Part shown: one piece after another, positions 23,991 through 34,826 of the stretch
Layout of the letters: every line of letters begins with the position of its first letter
Position numbering within the stretch: position 1 is the stretch's first letter
Source of the DNA: Arachis hypogaea
Taxonomy: Eukaryota > Streptophyta > Magnoliopsida > Fabales > Fabaceae
Assembly: GCF_003086295.3 (NCBI RefSeq)
Contig: NC_092050.1
Coordinates: 150,046,699-150,110,698 of the forward strand
DNA length: 64,000 nucleotides
Reading direction: 5' to 3'
Program-made: the position numbers and the translations under genes
Notes under the pieces: model-generated
Told to the model about the DNA's origin: nothing
The model's database searches: none
What the model saw: only the letters and a program-made list of their open reading frames with translations

Positions 23991-25519
23991 CCACGTGGCA
24001 CAAGATGATTGGTTGACGTGTCAGGTCAATGACACTTAATACGCCACGTGTCACTTGACATATAAAAATATTATTTATAATCAAAATAGTCCCTGAAAGT
24101 TCAGATATAAGTCATTTTCATCCCTAAAATTTTAAAAATTAATCAAATTAGTCCTTATATAATTTTTTTTATTTTTTCTTCATAATATTAAATTTAAAAT
24201 ACTTTTTTGATAGTACTAATTTTAATATTATTTTTTAGACCTTAATAAACAAAATTCTCTTTACATAAAATAATAAAGATAATTAAATTATTATAAAGTT
24301 ATTTTGTCATTTGTATTTTAAAATTTTATATTTTTAAATTATAATTTTTATAGTAAATTTTTTTTATTTAAACGAGTTTATCAAATTATTTTTTATTATA
24401 TATTTAAAAATTTAATATTTTAAATCTCACTAAATAATATAGTAGTTATTTTAAAATTTAAATTTTTTAAAATTATAATTTTTATTATTGTTTAATTTAT
24501 ATGGTAGAACTCAATAATTAAAAAATCGATTTGTGGGATCAGTTGTTGAATCTTACTATTTTAATATAGTTTTTTTAAAATAACTATATTTATTTAGTGA
24601 GATCCAAAAGATTAAAATATTTAAAATAACTACTATATTTATTTAGTAAAATCCAAAATATTAAAACTAGTTATATACTAAAAGTTTTAATATTTTGGAT
24701 TTCACTAAATAAATATAGTAGTTATTTAAATATTTTAATCTTTTAGATCTCACTAAATAAATATAGTATTTATGCTAAAAAAACTATATTAAAATATTAA
24801 AATTCACTAAGTGATCTCACAAATTAGTTTTTCAATTATTGAGTTCTACCATATAAATTACAAAATAATAAAAATTATAATTTTAAAAAATTTAAAAGAT
24901 TTAAATTTTAAAATAACTACTATATTATTTAGTGAGATTTAAAATATTAAATTTTTAAATATATAATCAATAATCATTTGATAAACTCGTTTAAAGAAAA
25001 AAAATTACTATAAAAAAATTACAATTTGAAAATGTGAAAATTTAAAATATAAATAATAAAATAACTTTATAATAATTTAATTATTTTTATTATTTTATGT
25101 AAAGAGAATTTTGTTTATTAAGATCTAAAAAATAATATTAAAACTGATACTATAAAAAAAGATTTTAAATTTAATATTACGAAGAAAAAATAAAAAATTT
25201 ATATAAGGAGTAATTTGATTAATTTTTAAAATTTTAGGGATGAAAATGACTTACGTCTGAACTTTTAAAGATTATTTTGATTATAAATAACTTTTTACAT
25301 ATCAAGTGACATGTGACGTGCTAGGTGTCACTGACTTGACACGTCAACCAATCATCTTCTGACACGTGGCATTAACCTACCACGTTATCATCTAATTGAT
25401 GGAAGGACCAATTTGACTTACGTTTTATTTTTCAAAGACTAATATAACTAAAAAATTCTTTTGAGAATTAATTTAAAAAATAGATAATTTTTCAGGTACG
25501 AATTTGACTATTAATTTTT

Positions 25520-26611
25520 AAAAAAAAATATTTTTATCAATATGTAATACTATGAATAGATGGTCGATTGAGATGACAGATATTCTTTCTCTTTCATTAA
25601 TAATTTCGGGTTCAAATTTTAATATGAAAAGACCAACGAATGAAATTGTTCTCCTATAAAATCTCAAATACTTGAAAATATATATATATATATTTTTAAA
25701 GCATGAGAGGAGAGGATCCAAGGTTAATTAGAGGAGAACTTAGAATAGCAGTATTATCTTTTATGGTAAGAATGAAAAACGAAGTCTTTGTAACTGAATT
25801 TCTAAGTTCATATTGAACAGGTAGGTGTGAATGTTTTGACTTCAACATCAAAGATTGTGTTTGGGATGTAGAAAAGTTTAATTGGCCCTGCCTCGTGAAA
25901 CATAAAAAAATGTTACGTCCCTTATATTTTTCTAAAACAAATATATTGATGGCATAGTTTTTCTAGAGACAGCAGTACACGCTTTATTTTTGGTATATAT
26001 TTTTTGGAGCACAAGGTTCTCTCTATATATTATATTTAGCAGAAATTTTATGACAACTTCACCTAAATGCTTGTTCAGCCTCTAAAAATGTCAGCATTTG
26101 AATTAAGGATTATATATTTGTGTATAAATATATATATTATTATTTTTAATATATATTTTATATTTTAATATATATTTTATATAAATAATTGATATTTAAT
26201 ATACACATAATATAAAAAGCTGTCAGGATAATATATGGAAAATACTGAATTCTTTTTGAACGAGACCGAAAAAAAAATCTAAAGAAAAAAATGATCTCGC
26301 TATAATTATATTTTTGGGTTAAGACAATATTTAAGATAGGGGCGGAGCTAAATATTTTTTGGGAAGAACCAACATAAAAAATATAAATAAAAAAAAGAAA
26401 AATTAAAAATTAAAAGGGAGTTAAACTAAAATTTATCGAACCAAACTTTAATGTCATGATATCATTAGTACTTTTCGAGTACTAAATAATTAATGTTAAA
26501 ATCTTTAATACCAAATATTTTATACACATAAAAAAATCTTATAAACACACCTAAGTGTGGAAAGAACACAGTTCAAACAGAAAGATTATTCTATTTCTAT
26601 TTAACCAAATC
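25520..26611. other. AT-rich spacer with dispersed repeat copy B
   Basis: No gene recognised. About 26118-26205 carries the TTTTTAATATATATTTTAT repeat also found at 3652-3778 and 63735-63868. Confidence 0.5.
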
Positions 26612-26784
26612 GAATTTGGATTCTCTAAATTTTGAATTTTACTTTATAGAGTAAAGTGTGATCTTTCACGCCATTTATTTCATAAATGAGACCAAAAATA
26701 AATATGAGAGAGAAACTATTCAAGGATAGAAGATCACACTTTACTCTCTAAAGTAAAAATTGAAAATTTAGAGGATCCAAATTC
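26612..26784. mobile_element. MITE with about 50-bp inverted repeats
   Basis: The left arm GAATTTGGATTCTCTAAATT returns inverted at the right end (GAATTTGGATCCTCTAAATT). Both arms extend through a TTTACTTTA / AGAGTAAAGTGTGATC block. I could not settle a target duplication, so the superfamily is open. Confidence 0.7.
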
Positions 26785-26846
26785 AACCAAATCAAATAAA
26801 CAATAACAAAGAAAATTCTAATTCAAAATACTAAATCTAATTTAAA

Positions 26847-27140
26847 GATCGCCACGCTTTAAAAGCGTGGCCATATGTGTGAAATATGGCTACACTTTTA
26901 AAGCGTGCCAATAGCAAGATATGACTATGCTTTTAAAGCGTGCCAATAGCTGTGAGATACAGCTACGCTTTTAAAGCGTGGCTGTTGATGCGCACTGTAA
27001 CGTATATTGCCACGCTTCCAAAGCGTGGCAACAAGTGGAGATATGGCTAGGTTCTGAACTAAATTACAGCGACGCTTATAAAGCGTGGCTATTGATTGCT
27101 GTTATACAATATGGCCACCCTTTTAAAGCGTGGCTGTAAA
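26847..27140. repeat. CACTA-type subterminal palindrome array (AAAGCGTGGC)
   Basis: At least seven copies of AAAGCGTGGC or close variants, several paired as GCCACGCTTTAAAAGCGTGGC-like palindromes, within 300 bp. Such arrays are the transposase-binding subterminal zones of CACTA elements. A CACTA gene lies 1.1 kb away, and a sister motif (AAAAGCGTAGCC) fills the confirmed CACTA MITE at 45372-46121. No CACTAC terminus was found at either end, so this is probably a truncated element. Confidence 0.65.
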
Positions 27141-28259
27141 ATAGTTTAGTACCTATTGGCACTCTTTTTTTTTATAAATCTTACAAAATCGTAGATAATT
27201 TTAAAATTTAAAAGATGAGTACTAATTTTAAATCAACTAATCCTTGCTTCATAAACTTGTCACAGAAAAAGTGTTTGATCACATGTTATACTCTAACAAA
27301 ATACCAAAAATCAAAGTCTTATCCACTAGCAGTTTCCTAATACATGAATTACAATTCCAACATGGGTTACATTATCTACTTCTTTTACACTTCATTACAA
27401 AATATAAAACTTCATGATTACTGATCATCATTGTGAGCAAAACTGTTTTCAGCACTTCCCTGCATAATTTTAAATATTGTTGTGTTAGTGCATCTTATAC
27501 CAAACCAAAAAATGAAAAGACATATATTATCAACAAATGAATGTTATAGTCGTACAATAATTGTAACCAGCAAAGGCTTTTCTTTCATTGAAAGCCACTA
27601 TACTTTTTTTGTTCTTAAAGTTTTCAAAAAGGGAAAGGGTACTGATATAGGAAGCTAACAATCAAACTGCCCCCCTCCCCCCCCTTTTTCTGCAACTGTC
27701 ACATGTTTCTCAACAATGGCATGTATCACCTTAACTCTTAATATATTTCACAACCAAATTAACCATTCTTGTAGTCCTATACTGCACCTGCAGTCACATG
27801 CATGCACTATAAGTTTATACTAGCAACTGGAGAATCAATACAAATTGCATATGGATCAATTCTATAACCGATCCCCAATAAATAAATCAAGCAAAATGAG
27901 ATATATCATGAGAGCCATTAATTCGTTCTGGAGTCTGCAAAAATAAAAACAAACAAAACCATTAAAATTCAATTATGGTTTCTTTTCTTTTCCTTTTTCC
28001 AATTTGATTAGGAAAAAGTACAAATCTTCAAAGATTTTTCGTGTTTTCCAAAATTGAGATTCAATGCCATACTAGATACAAAACAAAACACTACTAAAAA
28101 ATCAACAACTTTACATTCAGATTCCAATTCAACACCATTAGCACCATTTATAATCTTTTATCTCACTATCAAATATCCAAAATCAACAACAACAATAAGT
28201 CAACTACTTTGAATGGAAATATATCGAATATCCAAAGATAGTGACTTACATTTTTGGGT
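27141..28259. other. probable non-coding 3' part of a truncated CACTA element
   Basis: Low-complexity DNA between the subterminal array and the Transposase_24-type gene. It includes a poly-C run near 27670. No coding exon recognised. Confidence 0.4.
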
Positions 28260-29330
28260 GGAATATGAGTTGATTCGGAGGAGCGAGGAGTATTTCTCGG
28301 TCTGCTACTTGAGGCATCCAAAGGAGAATTTTGGGCAGCTTGCAATAAGGCTGCTACCTCTTCCTCACTCATTCCAGAGTTGACTTGGTGCACCAATACC
28401 TTTCATAAACTACATACACCGTCCATCTTCTTCTCTAATGATTCAACCTTGTTGTTGTATTCAACTTTGACATGTCGAATCTCCTCATCCTTTTTAAGAG
28501 AGCTTTTTGTAATCGAAGCCCCATAACAACAAACTCGACCTGGTTGGTCATTTCCTAACACTCCTACAAATGCATCCTCATCATTTTTTCCTACCTCTAT
28601 GCGGGTTTGAAGTTCAGCCTGTCAAAAGTGAGGAGCAATAAAATACAAAGCCGCATTAACTCAATATTAATAGAAATCACTATAGAATTTATATTGTACA
28701 AATCCAAATACAAATACAAACAACTCACAATTGTGCTTTGCATTTTAGCATCAATTTCTTTTCCTTTTTTACTTGTGCGAGTTGCTATAAAAACTTCAAC
28801 TCGTGATGGTTCTTCACTGTTCTCTTTAGAGTCGCGCTAGAGTACATATAAAAAAATTTACATGAAGCATACTAACTAGAAAACTACAACCTGAATATAA
28901 ATGAGAAATCACAAAAAAATAAGTTATATTACCAGCTGCTTGCGCACTATTCCAAAATTTGTGGAACCTATCCGGTGAAGACATGTTTGCTTTGACCTAT
29001 TTTCAGCATTCTTAGTAGACACAGCCTAAATATAAACATGAAAAAGAGATGTTATTATTCTTAATAAACATATTTTCTTGTTTTTTCAAAATCACACTAC
29101 CTTTTTTCCAAAACACCAAGTTTAATCACATAAAGAACTAAAAGACAATATTACCTTAACAGTCGAAAGACTCCAATACCGAATTAGTTTGCGAAATTGA
29201 ACCTCAGGAATCTCTAACGATCGGTTCTTTATCATTTCTTTCTTTGTGTTGTACTTCAAGAAATGTTCCTTTTTTATTTCGCCTTTGTATTTTTTCCATG
29301 CACGACAAAATCCGTTCATTATCCACGGCT
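28260..29330 (-). pseudogene. CACTA Transposase_24 (PTTA/En-Spm) family gene, minus strand
   Basis: Four exons with GT-AG borders can be read in order on the minus strand: about 29330-29155, 29025-28933, 28836-28729 and 28618-28260. The first gives WKKYKGEIKKEHFLKYNTKK and EIPEVQFRKLIRYW. The second contains NAENRSKQTCLHRIGSTNFG. The third has VFIATRTSKKGKEID. The fourth has the signature NDEDAFVGVLGNDQPGRVCC and a C-terminal part with MSEEEVAALLQAAQ. This is the conserved order of the plant transposase (Ptta/En/Spm) Transposase_24 domain. An in-frame TGA at 28403-28405 interrupts the last exon, and no N-terminal exons were recognised, so the copy is a pseudogene. It belongs with the subterminal array 1.1 kb away. 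Confidence 0.7.
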
Positions 29331-30329
29331 TTGAAGTTATTGGAAGAATGATTTTTTGCTAAACAAGACAACAAATTAGAATGTCAAAGGTTAGCATAAA
29401 TAAAGTAACAAATAAATCTTAAAAAAATTATCTATAACAAATTAATAACAAATTAATAGATGTATTTAAATTAATAGACGTATTTAAATTCGCATGAACC
29501 AACCTTAAATATTGTCTTAATCCGTACAACACCAGCACCAAAGTAGTAGCGCAACAGAAGCAGAATTAGAAAGGTAGCAGCGGCAGCGAATAGCGATTCG
29601 GCAGCAGATAATCAGTACCACAGCAACATCAAAGCAATACCACAGGAGCAGCAGAATAAAAGAAGTGGTAGTAGTAGTGGATAGATAACTATCAAAAGCC
29701 TGTTGGAAAGCATAAAATTAAAATGCTCTTGAGAATTAAATTTTTTTCTTACTTTAAAACATAAAAAATACATGAATATAAACTCTTTTGAGAATTTTAA
29801 TTCTCATCTTCAACTAGGGTGAGAGTGGCCCCTGACACTTGTCAGCCTATTTTTTTTTACCGAAAAAAATAGCCATCGTAGCATGTAGCAACCAACCAGC
29901 AATTAACACATTTTTTGATTATTTTTCGCTGTTATATAAACTGTTTTATGAATTACTAGTACTATTTCAATTTTGACTTAAAACTGGCAAGTATGTCTCA
30001 ACTTTAATTTCTCTGAGATTAAAATATATCTAGGCTGTGATTTTTCAATAATCTAATTTTAGGTCTCCTGATAAGTATACTTTAAATACAATCATTCTCA
30101 AGCCATAAGGTAATCATAATAATAATAAACTTCTACCTAAGAAGAACTGTATTAATTAAACATGACTCCATCAAATACAAACAGCAAAGCATGAAAAATT
30201 ATGCAACTCTCTTTTTCTGATCACAGCAATCATCTTGGAAAGACATGAGCAAGCAACTCAAAATCAGAGTGTTAATCCTGTAGTGCTCTTTTTTCACTTT
30301 CTTCTACATTCTGCAAGGAAAACATTTGA
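29331..30329. other. spacer, no gene recognised
   Basis: Includes a CAG-rich patch (about 29540-29680) that may be the upstream part of the neighbouring CACTA copy. The rest is AT-rich with no recognisable feature. Confidence 0.4.
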
Positions 30330-30337
30330 ACATATAT

Positions 30338-31567
30338 GGGCACAGATTCAGTACGCAAGAGATATTTGTGTACCGAAACGCCAAAAATTTGTTTGGCACA
30401 CCGATCAGTCATAAAGTATCAAATAAAAATATTTGTTTTTTTCGAGTTTTTTTGGCAATTCTTTATAAAATAAAGGATCAGTTTTTTTAATTTTTTAAGT
30501 GAATATATTTAACTTAATTATTAAAGTTAGTTATACTCCGTATTTAATTAACTATTACTATCGTTTCTCTCTTCTTCCAGGTTCTCTTCCTCCCTTTTCT
30601 CTGCCGTCGGAAGCACCGCCCCTTCCATTATTTCTCCGTTCGCCGACAACGACCGAAACCTCCCCACCGCCTCTCCTACTCGCTCTATCGTCGCGCTGCC
30701 AACTCCTTCTCCCCACTCAATCATGGTGGCTTCGGCAGCGTCTTATCCGGCACGTCCGATTCAGGCCGCGGCCGCTGCTACCAGTCTTCTGGGCCGTGGA
30801 GAGGAAGAAACAGAAACAGCGAAACTCCTCCTACGATGGATCCACGGATTTTCGGGAGCAGGTGTTCTCGAACGGCGACGTTTACCAGGGGGAGATAAGG
30901 AAGGGGAAGTGTTGGGGGAGTGGGGTTTATTATTATAGTATGAGTGGAAGGTATGAAGGGGATTGGGTGGATGGGAAGTACGAGGGTTTTGGGGTGGAGA
31001 CATGGCAAGAGGGGGCAGGTATAAAGGGTAGTTTAAGATGGGATTGAGTTACGGTTTCGGGGTTTATAAATTCTACACTGGGGATGTTTATGCCGGGAAG
31101 TGGTCGAGTGGGCAGAGCCATGGCTGTGGAGTTCATACTTGTGATGATGGGAGCACGCAAATATGTTGGGGAGTTCAAGTGGGGGATTAAGCATGGTCTT
31201 GGACACTACCATTTCAAAAAATTTCTTGAAAGAGTTGAAGGTGACATTAATATAACACGAGATACTTAATTCTAATTAATTTAAATTAACATATTTTTAA
31301 TTTTTTGATATAAACCCACATATATTTTTGATATAACAATAATAATTATCAAAAAAAATAATATTTTTAAAGTAATTCCACTGACATAAAAGCTGCAAAA
31401 AATTATTAGCTAGCCAATCACATCAAATTATATTTAGAATGATCTTGACCGTTGGACTAAAAAATATAAAAGATCTAACGACTTCTCAATAAAAAAGCGC
31501 ACCAATAATTTAAACAAATTTTTGCATTTCGGTACCAAGAAAAGGCCGGCTTACCGAATCCGTGCCC
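30338..31567 (+). mobile_element. Pack-MULE-like element carrying a MORN gene copy
   Basis: The left end GGGCACAGATTCAGTA and the inverted right end GGGCACGGATTCGGTA match, and the match resumes through GTACCGAAA and CAAAAATTTGTTT for roughly 65 bp. The 8-bp flanks ACATATAT are identical (30330-30337, 31568-31575), although the AT repeat context allows slippage. The interior is GC-rich coding-derived DNA from a host MORN-repeat gene, with no transposase. This is the layout of a Pack-MULE, a Mutator-like element that has captured host gene sequence. Confidence 0.75.
30590..31269 (+). pseudogene. captured MORN-repeat protein gene, frameshifted
   Basis: The frame starting upstream of 30590 runs through a Pro/Leu-rich leader into MORN repeats: FSNGDVYQGEIRKGK, then GRYEGDWVDGKYEGFGVETW (about 30945-31004). 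After a frameshift near 31010 the repeats continue in another frame as FYTGDVYAGKW and GQSHGCGVHTC, then after a second shift as YVGEFKWGIKHGLGHYHF (31162 on). The wording matches the plant MORN family annotated as SET7/9-like (At1g77660 type), proteins with membrane-occupation-and-recognition repeats and no methyltransferase activity shown here. Copy features: at least two frameshifts and no C-terminal repeats, so no functional product is expected. It lies wholly inside the Mutator-type termini. Confidence 0.75.
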
Positions 31568-31575
31568 ACATATAT

Positions 31576-32889
31576 ATACAATTTTGTTTTCTAACTATAT
31601 ATTTCTCCTCCATCTTGGTAACTAGTGAAGAAAATAAGGGCAAAGGGGTAATTCACTGAGAAAAATCAAAAGAAGGGTAAACCATGATTATATTCTTAGT
31701 ACTTTCGGTCAGAGTTTGAGGAGGTTGATGCATGTGAGGCAGAAGACTCAAAAGGATATATATACAATCTCAATCTCAATGATGACACAATATAAGGAAA
31801 TAACTCATACATGCTTTCTCCATTACAGTAAATGCTACTCAATATATACATAATATGTACAAAAGAATTTCACTCACTTTCTGGTTGTGGAAAATGGAAA
31901 TAATGGCCACTAGCTAGTATAATATATAGTCAAAAACTTTAGAGACAAATATTTTACTAATATAAATTATTATAAATAATAATGATTGAAAGTTTTAATT
32001 TATTTTTTAATTATCTTTTAATATTTCAATAAAAAAAATTTATATGTTAACTTTTTGAAAATGTTAAAAGAATAAAAAAATTGAAGACTTTTTAAGAGAA
32101 TAATTAGGGATATGAATAATTACAATATGTTACAAACTTTCACAAATTTTAATAATGAACATTATGTATTTAAATATATATTTTATACGAGTAATTAATT
32201 TGATATTAATTTTTGACATGTACCTAACATATTGATAATCATATATATCTTATGTATCTCCTCACATTGAAATTGAAATGTAATTTTTTTCCGCATAAAC
32301 TTTTTCTTTTTTTCTGTTTTGCTCTATATCTAATTTTTTAATAAAAATTAAACTCTAAATATTTTAATTATAAAAATTCGGATATTATATCATAAAATTT
32401 TTTACTTTTTTAATATATAAATAATTATCTATCTAATAATATTAATGAATGTGAAATTGTATTTTTATAATAATAATAATAATAATTAATAACTATTATT
32501 TATTTAATATAGTATCGATATATGATAATTATTATTTAATTTAATAGATGTAAAGATGAAGTAAATATTTGAGGTTTTGATGACCTCAAACATGGATTCT
32601 GAGGTCTTGAAATGGTGCAGATTCTCTCCCTCTTTCTCAGTGTGTCCAATTCGAACTGAGATTTAAAAGCTTTTCAAAAGTGGTTTGTATTATAGTACCA
32701 ACTAGACGACTCAACTTTATAAGTAGGTGAAATTTAATTTCACAGGGACATCGATGTGTATGTGTCAACGTACGTACGTATTCTTCGCAAATCTTATTTT
32801 TCATATATTTGCATGTCCCTATTATTGAAGAGCTAGTTTAGCACTTTAGCAGCATATATATCAGCGTACGTCTTGGGTTCAAAGATGGG
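31576..32889. other. AT-rich spacer, no gene recognised
   Basis: No coding potential or repeat structure that I can support. Confidence 0.6.
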
Positions 32890-33305
32890 AAATTACTAAT
32901 TGTTTAGAGTGATTTTATTAATTAGTAATATCATACGGAAAATCAGTAAGTTTATTAGATTAATTTATTAATTATAATAATATATATGATATGAGACATT
33001 AATAATTTTTTAGGTTAAGTTTATCAATTATAGTAACATGTTAAGGAAAATTAGTAACTTTTAGATTAATTTGTTAATTATTATATTAAGACGGTCAGGG
33101 AAATTAATAATTTTATAAGATTTATTTTATTAATTATATTAGGTTGTTAAGAAAAATTAAACTAGTCATTTTTTAGAGTGATTTTATTCATTATAATAAT
33201 ATGATATGAGAAATTAGTAATTTTTTAGGGTAACTTTATTAATTATAATAAGATTTATAAAAAAAAATAGTAATTTTTTAGTAATTTTATTAATTATTAG
33301 TAAAT
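32890..33305. repeat. decayed tandem array, unit about 60 bp
   Basis: About seven diverged units share TTTTATTAATTATAATAATA, then (GATATGAG)AAATTAGTAATTTTT and TTAGAGTGA or TTAGGGTAA. Spacing between successive unit starts is near 60 bp. Units are degenerate, so the array is old. Confidence 0.65.
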
Positions 33306-33544
33306 CTTAGAATTATTCCGTGTTTGTTTATTATGTAAAAAATAGTATCCATCACAAATGAATGAAGGTGTTATCATAATAATATGATATTAAATTGATA
33401 TGTATTAGATTATTATTAAGTTATTATATTATTATGCTAGTTATTATGATTTAACAAATTAAAAAAAAAAAGAAAAATAGTAGTCATCACAAGCAATGAA
33501 AAAATTACATTATCATTATGTTAAATATGATGATATCACAATGA

Positions 33545-33546
<2 letters not shown>

Positions 33547-33609
<63 letters not shown>
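33547..33609. repeat. ATT trinucleotide microsatellite
   Basis: About 21 uninterrupted ATT units; the poly-Ile open frame across it is an artefact. Confidence 0.95.
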
Positions 33610-34450
33610 TCGTTTAATTGTTTAGAATTAACTATTAGGGTATACCCAACAGATGCGAGGGATGTCTGCAGCAAATTTCCTGCGGTGTCACAAACAGCAG
33701 CAATTCAGGGTGGATAGCTGCGATTCCTTTCCAAATCAGCCTACCGACGCCGAATCACTCTGATGTTGTGTCGAACCCACCAAGTCCGCTGCTAATCCCA
33801 ATCCAACCAGTGATGATATAACCCAAATTCAATTCAGAAGACCCAAAATAACAAATCTGAGGAACCCGCCAACAATGAGAATGTAGAGTGCGCGAAACTG
33901 TTCCCTGCTCTACCGTGCACCACTCTTTCACCGTGGAGTCTCTTAGCTGCCGATCCACCCTTCTCCCCTGCCGTCGACTCTTCCCAAAATCAGATTCATA
34001 GCTTAGATTCTTCATCGCGCAAACACATAAGGGACTGAGAGGCACGAAATACATCTCTGCGCGTCAATCATTGCCGCCGTTCTCCTCCGGACACCAGTTC
34101 CAGCTGCATTGCGCTTTCCGTTGCCGGTGGGTCCATCGCCGATCAACTTCGTGGTTTACATAACTGGTATGTACAAAACCCCTATTTGTTAGTAAGATTC
34201 TAGCTTGTTCTTCGTTTGTTATCTCTGTCTCCCATATAATTTTTTTCCGTTTTATTTTTCTCTAAAAGTAACTGGTATCTGAAATGGTAGATCACAGGTT
34301 TGTGGGGGTACTTTTTCAACAATTTTGCCTAAAAATATAAGTCATAGAAATAAATTTGAAGTGACAACTACTTTTCATGTAGCAGAACCTACCACCAAAT
34401 ATTGAAGTGTGTAAGTTAAAGAATTTGATATTATACCATGATTATTTATG
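33610..34450. other. GC-richer island, unassigned
   Basis: Sequence from about 33650 to 34170 is clearly richer in GC than its surroundings and contains proline- and serine-rich open frames on both strands, none recognisable. It could be a leader exon or a fragment of a captured gene. No terminal repeats were found. Confidence 0.4.
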
Positions 34451-34718
34451 TTATTTAAAGGGCAATTTATAGAAATAAAATGATTGAAAGAAACCTTTAC
34501 GCAAATACAACATTGGCAAACTGCAGATGAAAATGCAACAATCACAATTGTATGTAATCCGCAACACCCTCTAGCGGAACCTAAATACACGTAATTCGCT
34601 ACACCTTGTCGCAAATTACGTAGAGAACCTGGCATCACATAAACTGCTACACCCTGTAGCAGTTTATGACCAAATGTGCAGAAAGCACCTATAGCAGATT
34701 ATGAGTAGAGTGGCTCAC

Positions 34719-34726
34719 TATATAAA
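34719..34726 (+). promoter_or_regulatory. TATA box inside the left terminal repeat
   Basis: TATATAAA 108 bp upstream of the ATG at 34827, within sequence repeated in inverted form at the right end (about 37615-37625). The promoter is therefore part of the inverted repeat, as in classical MuDR. Confidence 0.6.
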
Positions 34727-34826
34727 CCGCGTGAGGCTGTAGCGGATTTCATTTGAGGAAAGTGGAAAGAAACTTAGAGAGAGAAAGTAGAGAGAAGTGA
34801 GAGGATATTCTTGGAGCAGTGGAAGA

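Larger units (their letters stand above)
15598..25509. mobile_element. palindromic foldback element, interrupted by a retrotransposon
   Basis: The 134 bp before the retrotransposon (15598-15731) and the DNA after it (23996-25509) form one inverted repeat. The segment with CTTCCGTTAGTTAGATGATG at the left returns inverted near 25390, and the left arm (24000-24670) mirrors 24680-25370 almost throughout. Removing the 8.26-kb insertion and its duplication gives an element of about 1.65 kb. A possible duplication ATTAATTTTT lies at about 15587 and 25510-25519, but the outermost ends are not symmetrical, so boundaries are uncertain by about 10 bp. Probably Mutator-related; no protein. Confidence 0.7.

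Noticed and set aside
30761..31178. Proline-rich minus-strand frames over the MORN copy
   Set aside because: They are complements of the GC-rich MORN coding sequence, which shows repeat motifs on the plus strand.
33755..34054. 99-codon minus-strand frame in the GC-rich island
   Set aside because: No recognisable motif and an equal-quality set of frames on the other strand; left as an unassigned island.
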